Assembly (NCBI GenBank): GCA_964519835.1
Contig: CAZFLD010000010.1
Location: 1 to 64,000 of the forward strand
DNA length: 64,000 nt
From: CAZFLD01 sp964519835
Lineage (GTDB): Bacteria > Spirochaetota > Spirochaetia > DSM-27196 > CAZFLD01
Direction of reading: 5' to 3'
In this document: positions 35,080 through 44,113 of the stretch, one piece after another
How positions within the stretch are numbered: position 1 is the first letter of the stretch
Layout: each line of letters begins with the position of its first letter
The notes under the pieces: model-generated
The model's input: the letters and a program-made list of their open reading frames with translations, nothing else
The model's database searches: none
What the model was told of the DNA's origin: nothing
Made by a program: the position numbers and the translations under genes

Positions 35080-35142
35080 TTGTGGTTTTGATCCATGGTT
35101 CATTCGTGTATATCCTTGGGGAATTGTTACCGCGGAATTTAC

Positions 35143-36492
35143 TCAATTCCCCTGCAGCAAGTCCAGGAGCTTGGCCGACCCCTCCTCTTTGACGAAGTTT
35201 TTTTCCAAAAGCACATCGTGAAGCTTGCGTTCCGCGATCTCGTGCTCGATGTAGCTCATTAACCCGTTGTCCTCGTAATACTTACGTACGTCGTCGACCT
35301 CCGCCTGACTACGTTCGGCCTGCTCTTTGATAGCCTCTTCCACCTGCTCTTTGTCGGCTTCGATTCCCTCGAGCTCGATCAGCTTAGCGACGACAAGCTG
35401 TTGCTTGAGTCGCTCTTCCGCGGAGGCGTGCCAGCGGCCGAGCATCTCTTCCTTCGACGATCCTTGGGCCGCGAGCATCTGCTCAACCTGCGTTTCGCTC
35501 GCGCGGAACTGTTGCACAAAGTTGCGCCATGAGGATTCCGCCTCGGCATAGATCATCGAATGGGGGACTTCGACCTCAGTCTCTTCAACGATTTGCGAGA
35601 GGAGCCCGTCGATTTTGCGACTGCGCATGCGGGATTCGGCTGTCTCCTCGAGGCGTTTTTGCACGTCCTTTTTGAGGTCGTCCAAGGTCTCGTATGTGTC
35701 GCTGATGTCTTGGGCAAGCTCATCGTCCAAGTCCGGCAGCTGCCGCTCCTTGATAGCCTTGACCGTGACACCGATCTTTTTGGTTTGGCCGGCAAGGTCT
35801 TTGTTTTCCAGGTCCTCAGGATAGGTTTTTTCAATGACCGCCTCGTCGTCGATTTTGAGGCCCAGGATATCGTCGTCGATCTGATACAGGTTGTAGCCGC
35901 TTCCCACGGTAAACACAAAGTCTTCACGCTTGGTGCCGTCAACCATCTCACCCTCGTCGCCGACTTCCCAGTAATCGACTGTAACGATGTTGTCCTTTTC
36001 GACCTCGCCGCCTTCTTTGTCCGTGACGATGGAGTTCTGTTCCTGCAAAGTCTTGAGCTCGCGATCTAAATCCTCATCGGAAACCTCTACTTTGGGAACC
36101 GTGACGGTGAGGCCCGTGTACTCTCCGAGCGTTAGTTCCGGATACACGTCGTAGTTAACGCTGTAGGTAAAATCCTTCTCGAGGTCGAGCGTGGGCTCTC
36201 CGTTGATCTTCGGGGTGGAGTAAGGCAGCGGCTTTTCCTCGATCTCGTCAAACGCCTCTTTTAGGCTGTCGTTGAGGATTTTTTCCATGGCCTCGATGCG
36301 AAATCCTTCGCCGAACTTACGCTCGAGGACCTCTTTGGGTACCTTGCCTTTGCGGAACCCCTTTATTTGTGCGGTTTTTGCGTAGCCGGAAACAAGGTCG
36401 TTGTATTCCTTTTGCACAGTCTCTTTGTCCACCGTGATGGTGAGCTTCACAGCCGACTGTTCCAGCGACTCCACGTTTTTCTCTTTAATCAC
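35143..36492 (-). CDS. tig: Trigger factor
   Basis: A 449-residue ribosome-associated chaperone and prolyl isomerase. The ribosome-binding loop is in QIKGFRKGKVPKEVLERKFG. The FKBP-like domain lies around 155-235 (DNIVTVDYWEVGDEGEMVDG). The long C-terminal helical arms follow. The length is normal. It is the first gene of the tig-clpP-clpX-argF run and lies about 80 bases downstream of the terminator of the tRNA array. Confidence 0.95.
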   Translation of the reverse strand: MIKEKNVESLEQSAVKLTITVDKETVQKEYNDLVSGYAKTAQIKGFRKGKVPKEVLERKFGEGFRIEAMEKILNDSLKEAFDEIEEKPLPYSTPKINGEPTLDLEKDFTYSVNYDVYPELTLGEYTGLTVTVPKVEVSDEDLDRELKTLQEQNSIVTDKEGGEVEKDNIVTVDYWEVGDEGEMVDGTKREDFVFTVGSGYNLYQIDDDILGLKIDDEAVIEKTYPEDLENKDLAGQTKKIGVTVKAIKERQLPDLDDELAQDISDTYETLDDLKKDVQKRLEETAESRMRSRKIDGLLSQIVEETEVEVPHSMIYAEAESSWRNFVQQFRASETQVEQMLAAQGSSKEEMLGRWHASAEERLKQQLVVAKLIELEGIEADKEQVEEAIKEQAERSQAEVDDVRKYYEDNGLMSYIEHEIAERKLHDVLLEKNFVKEEGSAKLLDLLQGN

Positions 36493-36572
36493 AAAGCAAC
36501 CCCCGATTCAGAATACAATATCGGCCGACAGACGACGGAGCTTGTGGCGCCCCGTCCTTGCCGGGCGAGTAT

Positions 36573-36605
36573 CAAAAAAGGCGACCCGGTGGTGCCGGAT
36601 CGCCT
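36573..36605 (-). terminator. Intrinsic terminator of the tRNA array
   Basis: On the minus strand AGGCGATCCGG pairs with CCGGGTCGCCT (one mismatch) around a 5-base loop and is followed by six T (36574-36579 on the plus strand are A). It lies just after tRNA-Gly. Confidence 0.88.
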
Positions 36606-36616
36606 GTATGCGTGTA

Positions 36617-36688
36617 AGCGGGAGACGGGATTCGAACCCGCGACATCCACCTTGGCAAGGTGGAGCTCTACCACTGAGCTACTCCCGC
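36617..36688 (-). tRNA. tRNA-Gly (GCC)
   Basis: A 72-nt cloverleaf. The acceptor GCGGGAG pairs with CTCCCGC, the D-arm is AGCTCAGTGGTAGAGC, the anticodon loop TTGCCAA gives GCC, and the T-arm is CGGGTTCGAATCCCG. It is the last tRNA of a five-gene minus-strand array. Confidence 0.95.
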
Positions 36689-36740
36689 AATTCGGCGATC
36701 GGCGACAGTACCGGCGGTGCCTCACGGTCGCCCTGATAGG

Positions 36741-36822
<82 letters not shown>

Positions 36823-36873
36823 AGTGATAGTAGCGGAGTTGGACCTCGTCGTCAACGAGAACCCCCGCCTATC

Positions 36874-36946
36874 TGAGCCGTGCAGGGATCGAACCTGCGA
36901 CCCGCAGATTAAGAGTCTGCTGCTCTACCAGCTGAGCTAACGGCCC
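36874..36946 (-). tRNA. tRNA-Lys (CTT)
   Basis: A 73-nt cloverleaf. The acceptor GGGCCGT pairs with ACGGCTC (one G-U). The anticodon loop CTCTTAA gives CTT, and the T-arm is CAGGTTCGATCCCTG. Confidence 0.94.
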
Positions 36947-36953
36947 AACGCAT

Positions 36954-37027
<74 letters not shown>

Positions 37028-37092
37028 ATCGTTCCACGCGCCCGCCGTTGGGCGGGACGCACCGGTCGGTCCGTCGCGGGGACGGCCGTGAG

Positions 37093-37165
37093 GGTGGATG
37101 ACGGGATTTGAACCCGCGACAACCAGATCCACAATCTGGTGCTCTACCCCTGAACTACATCCACC
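37093..37165 (-). tRNA. tRNA-His (GTG)
   Basis: A cloverleaf with acceptor GTGGATG/CATCCAC and discriminator C, plus an encoded extra 5' G (37165) as required for tRNA-His. The anticodon loop TTGTGGA gives GTG. It is the first gene of the array, so the promoter lies above 37165. Confidence 0.93.
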
Positions 37166-37616
37166 ACGATTTGCAGGCGCATACAATGCATCAAAAGCGT
37201 CGCCGCTGTCAACCCGGACGTGCTCGAAGCATACAGCGGGCGCAAGGCGACCGTCCCGCCAATCCTCTATGCTCGTATGGCTTGATTCGGCTTGGCGGGT
37301 CGATCTGCCTGCCCTGAGGCCTGGGCGCGCGGAGGGCTTGGCGGTCTGGTGGGGAGTGCGGGCTCCGGGGGGAGTCTTGTAGTTGAGTGGATCGAGACTG
37401 TCCGGATTGTCTTCGCCAAAGGGCGCAAGACTTATGAGGCAGTCCCCAAAAATCCGTAGAAAACCGGTAGGACAACTGGTAGGGACGTACCTTGGACGTC
37501 GACGATCTCGTATTCACCCGTCGATGGTTATTTGCCAAGCCTCGGGGTGCCCTGCGCGCCTGCCTGGGGCCACCGGCCGGAAGCCGGCGTGTTGTGGGGC
37601 GTGGTAGACTCGGGCT
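37166..37616. other. Intergenic region between the tRNA array and the cupin gene
   Basis: About 450 bases that must contain the minus-strand promoter of the tRNA array and the plus-strand promoter of the cupin gene. No convincing promoter or gene is identified. Open frames are short and without family resemblance. Confidence 0.45.
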
Positions 37617-37973
37617 ATGGCAAAGCATATCAAGGAACCGAGCGTTGTTGAGGCGGCCGGCAACCTGCCGAAGCGCATCGAGGAGTTTGTTGGGCGGGTC
37701 AACAACGATACAAGCGGGGTGAGCGTGGCGCTGATGACGTCACCGGCGGGGTGGGTGGAGCCTGGCCAGCGGCCAGGTTTCACCGAGGTCACTCTGGTGC
37801 TCGGGGGCACGGTCCACGTGGAGACCGAGGACGAGACCTTCGAGGTGGCGGCCGGGGAGGCGATCATTCTACAGCCCGGCGAGTGGGTTCGCTACAGTAC
37901 TCCCGCCGGGGCACGGTACGTGGCGGTGTGTGTGCCGGCCTTTTCTCCGGACTCGGTTCACCGCGACGAATGA
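37617..37973 (+). CDS. Cupin-domain protein
   Basis: A 118-residue single-domain cupin. The core beta barrel contains GFTEVTLVLGGTVHVETEDE and VAAGEAIILQPGEWVRYSTP. The first metal motif (GxHxH) is largely missing, with GFTEV in place of the usual histidines, so metal binding and catalysis are doubtful. It may bind a small ligand. It stands alone, convergent with rarA. Confidence 0.82.
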   Translation: MAKHIKEPSVVEAAGNLPKRIEEFVGRVNNDTSGVSVALMTSPAGWVEPGQRPGFTEVTLVLGGTVHVETEDETFEVAAGEAIILQPGEWVRYSTPAGARYVAVCVPAFSPDSVHRDE

Positions 37974-37976
37974 GTC

Positions 37977-38000
37977 CGGGCGCCGCAAAAACGGCGCCCG
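37977..38000. terminator. Hairpin between convergent cupin and rarA genes
   Basis: CGGGCGCCG (37977-37985) pairs perfectly with CGGCGCCCG (37992-38000) around CAAAAA, just after the cupin stop. There is no U-tract on either side, so it may be a weak bidirectional terminator. Confidence 0.55.
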
Positions 38001-38024
38001 CCGGCGTCGGTTCGATTCGATGCG

Positions 38025-40400
38025 TTAGCGCGTGGAAGGTGCCGTGGCGCTTCCGATCACAAAGACGTGCCGGCGTGTGAGGGCGCCGTCTTGACCGGCG
38101 CGGTGCAAGAGTTGCACGAGCGACTGTCGCTGCTTGTTATCCAAGACCGGTCCGACGGCGGCGGCATACCCGGCGGCAACGGGGGTGCCTGAGGCGCGGC
38201 CCGGAACACCGCCGACCCCTACAGCGCCCTCTGAGACGCGGGAGGCGTTCTCGTTGTAGCCGGCCAATCCAAAAAGCGCCTCGAGCTCCCGCGATGATGG
38301 GCGCCACGGTGTCTCAACCTCATGGCGGACGACCGACACATCCGTGAAGTACCGCCCTAGGAGGTCGGCGATTCCCTCCACAGTGTGTTGTTCGTCGCCG
38401 CGTTCCGACGCGTAGCGTTTTTCGGCCAGCTCGAGTGCTCTGAGAAGGCCCGACTCTTCGGCGGCCCGGGCGGCGGAAGCCAGGTCGCCAAACCCCGCCT
38501 GGCCGGTGTTCCGGAGCTTGTAGAGCATTTCTAGGGGCCGCGAATTCTCGAGGTACAGAGACTCCGCCGAGCGAAACTCCGCACCGGGCCGGAGCACCGC
38601 GGCCACCGTGGCGAGCCGTTTCTCGGCGGCGCCGGCCACTACGATGATGTTGCGACAAACCGCGCCCTCAAACGCCGCTCCCCCCAACGCCCGGTCCTCG
38701 AACGGTTCACCGTTGTAGCTCACGTCGATGGAAAAGTCGGGGCCCTCGGCCGGGCGGAGGAGGGGGCGCTCGAGCTCCGGTAACTCGGCGGCGCGGACAA
38801 CTGCCGAGTCGTACGGTCGCGGGGAGCGCAGCACCGCCAGCACAAGACCCTCGGGCGCGGCCCGGTGAAGCTCCCACGGAAGAAGGCCCTCCCCCAGATC
38901 GACACCCAGGAGTCTCGCATGGCGAGGCGGATCCCACCCATCGAGAAGTGCGTCCCGAACCGCAGCGAGGCTTTCACCGGCGCCGGAGAGAATTCGCGCA
39001 GACCATCGCCTTCGGGCGGCGCCGGACGGATCAGCGGTGAGGTTTTCCTCGTACTCCCGCATTCCCGCCTGTTCGGCGGCCTCGAGCAAATCGCGGCGCC
39101 GGGCGATTTGGTGCTTAATACGTCCCTCGTAACCCGAGTCGGATGGACGGAAAAAGGTCCGGTCCGCGAGCTCCGTCGGCAGGTAACGTTGCGCGACCCA
39201 ATGGTCTTTGTAGGCATGAGGATAGAGGTAGCCTTTGCCGTGACCCAGGTCTTCAGCATCGCGACCCGTGTCCCGCAGATGATTTGGTATCTCGGCTTGG
39301 CGTTCCTCCTCCACCGTCTTGATTGCGTCGAATACGGAAAGCACGGAGTTGGATTTGGGCGCTGTCGCGAGGTACAGGACGGCTTCCGAGAGGATCAGGC
39401 GGCCCTCGGGGAGGCCGATTCGGTCAAAGGCGGATGCAGCGGACACCGCGACGGTAAGGGCCTGTGGATCGGCCAAGCCGATGTCCTCGGCCGCCGATAT
39501 CATCATTCGTCGCAGAACAAACCGAGGATCCTCGCCGGCGGCGAGCATACGCGCCAACCAGTAGAGCGCCGCATCGGGATCGGATCCTCTGATCGACTTG
39601 ATAAATGCGCTTATCGTGTCGAAGTGGTAGTCGCCGTCGGCGTCGTAGAGAAGCGCTCGCTGCTGGATGCTCTCTTCGGCTACCTCGATTGTTATGTGAA
39701 TACTACCGCCACTCTGCTCCGAGGTCTCTACTGCGAGCTCGAGGGCGTTCAAGAGGCTTCGGGCATCACCGTCGGCCACACGGACCAAGTGGTCCTTGGC
39801 CGCCTCGTCGATAGTAATCTCGAGCGATCCGTACCCTCTCTCCTCGTCCCGGAGGCTCTGCTCCAAGATGGAACAGAGATTGTTGTCGGTAAGCGGCCTC
39901 AGCTGAAAAACCCGGCTGCGTGAGACCAGCGCGGAGTTGACCGCGAAGAATGGATTCTCGGTTGTGGCACCCACGAGAATAACGGTGCCGTTTTCCACCC
40001 ACGGCAGCAATGCGTCCTGCTGAGACTTGTTCCAACGGTGAACCTCGTCCACAAACAGGATTGTCCTCTTGCCCTGGATCTCACGATGGCCCTTTGCCTC
40101 TTCGATGGCGGCCCGAATGTCCTTTACTCCCGCAAGGACGGCATTAATCGCCGTAAAGTGGCTCTGTGTGGTGCCGGCAATAACTCGAGCCAACGTGGTT
40201 TTCCCCGTGCCCGGCGGTCCCGAGAAGATCAAAGAAGAGAGTTGATCGATTTGAATGGCACGTCGAAGGAGTCTTCCAGGTCCGATGATGTGCTCTTGCC
40301 CAACGAATTCTTCGAGTGTGCGGGGGCGCATTCGCGACGCCAGAGGTTCTCTTGTCGTGCCGCTAAATGTGCTGCTAAATAGGGACGGCTGATCGGCCAC
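38025..40400 (-). CDS. rarA: RarA/MgsA-type AAA+ ATPase fused to a methyltransferase-like domain
   Basis: A 791-residue protein. Residues 1-430 are a complete RarA, which acts at stalled replication forks. It has RMRPRTLEEFVGQEHIIGPG, Walker A IFSGPPGTGKTTLARVIAG, Walker B RTILFVDEVHRWNKSQQD, sensor VILVGATTENPFFAVNSAL and the tetramerisation part IPNHLRDTGRDAEDLGHGKG. From about 440 on a second domain follows that looks like a Rossmann methyltransferase (LLGVDLGEGLLPWELHRAAP, CRNIIVVAGAAEKRLATVAA, LRPGAEF), with a degenerate SAM motif. Similar long RarA proteins exist in some phyla; the role of the added domain is unknown. The length exceeds E. coli RarA by about 340 residues. Confidence 0.88.
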   Translation of the reverse strand: MADQPSLFSSTFSGTTREPLASRMRPRTLEEFVGQEHIIGPGRLLRRAIQIDQLSSLIFSGPPGTGKTTLARVIAGTTQSHFTAINAVLAGVKDIRAAIEEAKGHREIQGKRTILFVDEVHRWNKSQQDALLPWVENGTVILVGATTENPFFAVNSALVSRSRVFQLRPLTDNNLCSILEQSLRDEERGYGSLEITIDEAAKDHLVRVADGDARSLLNALELAVETSEQSGGSIHITIEVAEESIQQRALLYDADGDYHFDTISAFIKSIRGSDPDAALYWLARMLAAGEDPRFVLRRMMISAAEDIGLADPQALTVAVSAASAFDRIGLPEGRLILSEAVLYLATAPKSNSVLSVFDAIKTVEEERQAEIPNHLRDTGRDAEDLGHGKGYLYPHAYKDHWVAQRYLPTELADRTFFRPSDSGYEGRIKHQIARRRDLLEAAEQAGMREYEENLTADPSGAARRRWSARILSGAGESLAAVRDALLDGWDPPRHARLLGVDLGEGLLPWELHRAAPEGLVLAVLRSPRPYDSAVVRAAELPELERPLLRPAEGPDFSIDVSYNGEPFEDRALGGAAFEGAVCRNIIVVAGAAEKRLATVAAVLRPGAEFRSAESLYLENSRPLEMLYKLRNTGQAGFGDLASAARAAEESGLLRALELAEKRYASERGDEQHTVEGIADLLGRYFTDVSVVRHEVETPWRPSSRELEALFGLAGYNENASRVSEGAVGVGGVPGRASGTPVAAGYAAAVGPVLDNKQRQSLVQLLHRAGQDGALTRRHVFVIGSATAPSTR

Positions 40401-40466
40401 GGCTCAACTGTAGTGGGCTCGGCCTTTGTTGGGAAGCGGTGGTCTTTTGGGATACAATGGGCTGCG

Positions 40467-42554
40467 ATGAATCGCTCCCGGCCGCCCTTGCAGGCCGCTC
40501 TTGTACTTCTGCTTGTTGTCGCCTCTTCTGCCGCTGCGGATCCTCCCTCGTGGGTAAACGACTTGTCTGCGGACACACGAGCAGACCTGCGGCTGGTGTT
40601 CGAGCGACTAGACCAGCTTCGCGGCCAATTCGCCGATGGGACCTCACGATTCACGGATCGGGTTCATGCAGCATGGATGGAGCAATCCGACGACTACCCG
40701 ACCCTGATCCGGTCCCTGAGCGACCTCGGGTACTCGATTCAATACGACGGTGGGGCCGGAGGGCGGACACAGACCGTCGCAGCCTCCGCCATGGTTCGGG
40801 ACATCAACCGCCTTGAATCGGACCTCCTTGGTCTTCTTGCGGACGAGAGACCGTTGCCGGACGAACCGGGGTACGCGGGGGCTGCGCAGTACTTGCTGGA
40901 CCGGCTATCGTCCCTCGGGCTTCCCGCGGAGCAACTGGTCGATGCTCGCGATAACATCTACGGTGTAGTCGACGAGCTGAGTGGGGCCGATGCGGTTTCC
41001 GCCTACATAGAGGCGCTCGACGGTGCAATCGATGTACCCAACCGGTCAAGCGTCGCCTCGCTCCGGTTTGTGCTTCGCCGCGCCGTGGACGAGTGGTGGT
41101 GGCGTTTGCTGACCGCGGAGGGCCGCGCCGAGGCGCGGGAGCTCCTCGAGATGCACGTGCAGGCGGCCGAAGAGGCCGCGGTGGATCTGTCTTCGGACTT
41201 AAGGACACTTAGTGCGGCTTTGACACGGGCCGAAGTCTTGGAAGAGACGATGTTGGGTGCGGCGCGGAGCTTGGCATTGTCGCCGGACTTGATTCTGGAC
41301 TCACGGAGGCCTTCCGAGGCTGCCGCGCTTGTCGAGACACCGGTGCGACTTGCCTTTTCCCACCTTCGCAGGCTTGCGGTCGAAGTTCCTTTGATTGCGT
41401 ACCTGGCTCCGCGAGTTGTTTTGTTTTGGACTGCGGCCACGCCCGGAGAGCGGCTTTTGATTGCGGAGGCCGGGTCAGGTTCGACTCCGATGCTCGAGGC
41501 CGGCGCTTGGTATCTGCAGGTCCTGGCCGAAGATCTTTTGGTAGAGGAACCCGCGGCGAGCTTACTCGCCGCCGCTGAGGCGGATCTCGACGAGTACCGG
41601 CGCGGTCTCGACGGCGCCGAGGAACAGGCGGCCTTGGAGAGCTATCGCGAGGCGGGGCGGGAGGTCGTAGCGGAGGCCAAGAGACGTCTCGCGGCCGATC
41701 CTCCGGGTCAATCGGACCGGCTTTCGGAGGCACTTCGGTGGTCCCTTCTTGCGGTCCTCCGCAACCGCTACGCTCAGCTGCGGGCATCGCAGGATTCGGA
41801 GCTGGGGCCCGTGTTGAGCCGCTTTGTTCAGACACTCACGGAGCGGGTCGTCTCTACCGCCGCGCAAGACATTGCCGGCCGGGGCACAAGCGCACGAAGT
41901 CCGGAGTCGGCCATTCTCCCCGCTGTGTACCCATATGATGTCGTAGTGAGCTTTGCATCCGACGTGCGGCCCGTGTCCCAGGCGGCACAGACCGCGGCGC
42001 TCGCCGAGGGTTTTGCCGAGGAAACACGAGAGGAGGGCGCGCGCTCGGGTTTTGCATTTGTGCCGCTAAACTGGCTGAGAGAGCATGGGTGGACCGCCGT
42101 AGCATTCGCGGGAGCCGCCGGGGACTCGTTGGCCGACGCCGAGGACTATACAACGATCTTGGCGCGTGCCCTGGTGGTCGGAGATACCGTCGATGAGGAT
42201 TTGGTCGTGCGGGCAATTCTGGTTTCCCGGGTTATGGACGATATGGCTGCCGCGGCGGGCGGTGGAGCGGTCCTGGTGGACACGGTCCCGGCGCGCACCG
42301 CACGCGCGGTTGCGGAAGCCGAGCTCCTCGATCGTCTCTATCGATGCGAGCTAACGTTGGCGGAGTTCTTCCGTGCTCTAGACGTTGTACTGGTGGCTTC
42401 CGGCCGTGGCGATCTCCGTGACTTGCTCGGGGAGGATGCGAGCTTTCTGGATGCAGCGTTGTACCTTGTGGCCGTCCGTCGGGGCAGGGTTGAGGCCGGG
42501 CTCGCCGTGCTGGAAGCAGGTCGCAGAGCGGGCAGACAGGGAGCGGAAGAGTGA
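40467..42554 (+). CDS. Large exported helical protein of unknown function
   Basis: A protein of about 695 residues starting at ATG 40467 with a signal peptide (LQAALVLLLVVASSAAADPP). The mature part is predicted mostly helical, with heptad-like stretches (ELLEMHVQAAEEAAVDLSSD, RGLDGAEEQAALESYREAGR) and no cysteines or enzyme motifs that I recognise. It is probably periplasmic. Its stop overlaps the GTG of the next gene, a beta-propeller lipoprotein (42551-42554), so the two are coupled and likely function together. Confidence 0.7.
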   Translation: MNRSRPPLQAALVLLLVVASSAAADPPSWVNDLSADTRADLRLVFERLDQLRGQFADGTSRFTDRVHAAWMEQSDDYPTLIRSLSDLGYSIQYDGGAGGRTQTVAASAMVRDINRLESDLLGLLADERPLPDEPGYAGAAQYLLDRLSSLGLPAEQLVDARDNIYGVVDELSGADAVSAYIEALDGAIDVPNRSSVASLRFVLRRAVDEWWWRLLTAEGRAEARELLEMHVQAAEEAAVDLSSDLRTLSAALTRAEVLEETMLGAARSLALSPDLILDSRRPSEAAALVETPVRLAFSHLRRLAVEVPLIAYLAPRVVLFWTAATPGERLLIAEAGSGSTPMLEAGAWYLQVLAEDLLVEEPAASLLAAAEADLDEYRRGLDGAEEQAALESYREAGREVVAEAKRRLAADPPGQSDRLSEALRWSLLAVLRNRYAQLRASQDSELGPVLSRFVQTLTERVVSTAAQDIAGRGTSARSPESAILPAVYPYDVVVSFASDVRPVSQAAQTAALAEGFAEETREEGARSGFAFVPLNWLREHGWTAVAFAGAAGDSLADAEDYTTILARALVVGDTVDEDLVVRAILVSRVMDDMAAAAGGGAVLVDTVPARTARAVAEAELLDRLYRCELTLAEFFRALDVVLVASGRGDLRDLLGEDASFLDAALYLVAVRRGRVEAGLAVLEAGRRAGRQGAEE

Positions 42555-44101
42555 GGTGGCGGGCACTGCTTATTGCGGCCACGGTGTTGTTTATCGCGCT
42601 GGCGGGCGGCTGTGGTGGCAGTAGCGACTCCTCGGATGGTGATCCAGGCGATCCGCCGGGCGGCGGTCCGGTGAGCACGGACTCCGGAGACGGTACCTCG
42701 CCCGATGTTCCAACGGACATCCAAGATCCGGCGGAAGCCGACCGCGGCGACCCGGACGACGGCGTTCCGGAGACCGGCCGCGTAACGCTCCCCGACCTTT
42801 CTCGCGGCGCCCCAGCCGTGGTGTGGGAGACATCCATCGGTCGACCGGTGGAAACGCGCCCGTTTCGTGTTGGCGAATCGCTATTGGTCTTGAGCGAGGA
42901 CGGATATGTCCTCGCGTACCGGGTGCAGGACGGCTCACTTATCGATACAACGGAGCTCGGCCGGCGCGTGGAAGGAGCCGCGGCGATCTCCGGTGATGTG
43001 ATTTGTTTTCCTGAAGGTCCCAAAAGACTTTACGGGTTTTTATTGGCACGCGGCACCAAGCTTTGGACCGCCGATGTGGACGGGCCTATTACGGCAGGCC
43101 CGATCGTGGCGCACGGCTCGTTTGTCTTGGCCGGCGCAAGCGCGGTTCACGCGTACGATCCGGAGGAAGGCCTGGAGGCCTGGACCACCGTTGTGGGTTC
43201 CGCGGTAACCGCCTTGGCCGCGTCCCCCGGGGACGTGGCGGTCGGGATGCGAAACGGGCGCATTATGCTGCTCGACGGCGCCACAGGTGAGGAGCGCTGG
43301 CTTTCCCGTGCGACCGGCGACACTCCACGACACCTCGCCGGCATGGACGACGTCTTGATTGTTTTTGGCCGGCAAGGAAGCGTCGGAACAGTTTCCCTCG
43401 AGGACGGAAGCTACACACCTTTGGATATCGCGAATATCGGACCGGTACTCGGACTTCCAGGGGTCGATCCCGACAGCGGCGAGGTTTTTGTCGTAGATGA
43501 GTCGGGTATGGCCGTGGGAATATCGGTCCGGGAGGCCGCCGTAATCTGGACACAAGGTCTCGCCGAGCCGTCTTCATTGCCCGTTGCCCTCGCCCAAGCA
43601 ATGGTTGTGATTGCGCTTGACACAGGGGGCGTCGTTGCCCTTGATCGTAGCGACGGTTCCCCGCTCTGGAGCACGGATGGCGAGTGGTGGGCGCCGGGCG
43701 GTGCTCTCCTCAATGACGACGGCATTGTTGTGGTCGGTCGCCACGGTGTCCTCAGGCGCCTTGTGCCCGAAGAATCCTACACGACGCGCGACGCCCCCGC
43801 GACCCAAACGATGCGGTTTGTGCCCAGGTCCGAGCCCTACGAGGATGTGCCTGTGCGCGGCGAGCTATACCTCCATTTGCCGGAAGCGGGCGTCTATGAG
43901 GTCAATCTGCCGGGGCAAGAGCGCACGCCCGTGGAGCTTCGGTTGTACAATAACGACCGTCAGGTGGCGTCTAATGCGGGAAAAGTCGGCCTTGATAGCG
44001 GCTTCCGCGTGGAAGTTTCCGGCGCGCGTGAGTTGCGTATGGAAGTTGTAAGCGAGCAAGCGGGAAGTCTTACATTGGTGGTTACCCGAGTAGACGGGTA
44101 G
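42551..44101 (+). CDS. PQQ-like beta-propeller lipoprotein
   Basis: A 516-residue lipoprotein starting at GTG 42551, with lipobox ALAGGC and an acidic, Gly-rich linker (about 25-75). The body consists of propeller blades with WD-like or PQQ-like endings: VWETSIGRPVETRPF, KLWTADVDGPITAGPI, GLEAWTTVVGSAVTALAAS, EERWLSRATGDTP and SPLWSTDGEWWAPGGAL. A C-terminal beta-sandwich domain follows (about 430-516). The fold resembles BamB-type scaffolds, but BamB function is not claimed. It is coupled to the upstream exported protein. Confidence 0.82.
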   Translation: MRWRALLIAATVLFIALAGGCGGSSDSSDGDPGDPPGGGPVSTDSGDGTSPDVPTDIQDPAEADRGDPDDGVPETGRVTLPDLSRGAPAVVWETSIGRPVETRPFRVGESLLVLSEDGYVLAYRVQDGSLIDTTELGRRVEGAAAISGDVICFPEGPKRLYGFLLARGTKLWTADVDGPITAGPIVAHGSFVLAGASAVHAYDPEEGLEAWTTVVGSAVTALAASPGDVAVGMRNGRIMLLDGATGEERWLSRATGDTPRHLAGMDDVLIVFGRQGSVGTVSLEDGSYTPLDIANIGPVLGLPGVDPDSGEVFVVDESGMAVGISVREAAVIWTQGLAEPSSLPVALAQAMVVIALDTGGVVALDRSDGSPLWSTDGEWWAPGGALLNDDGIVVVGRHGVLRRLVPEESYTTRDAPATQTMRFVPRSEPYEDVPVRGELYLHLPEAGVYEVNLPGQERTPVELRLYNNDRQVASNAGKVGLDSGFRVEVSGARELRMEVVSEQAGSLTLVVTRVDG

Positions 44102-44113
44102 GGATCGGTCCTT

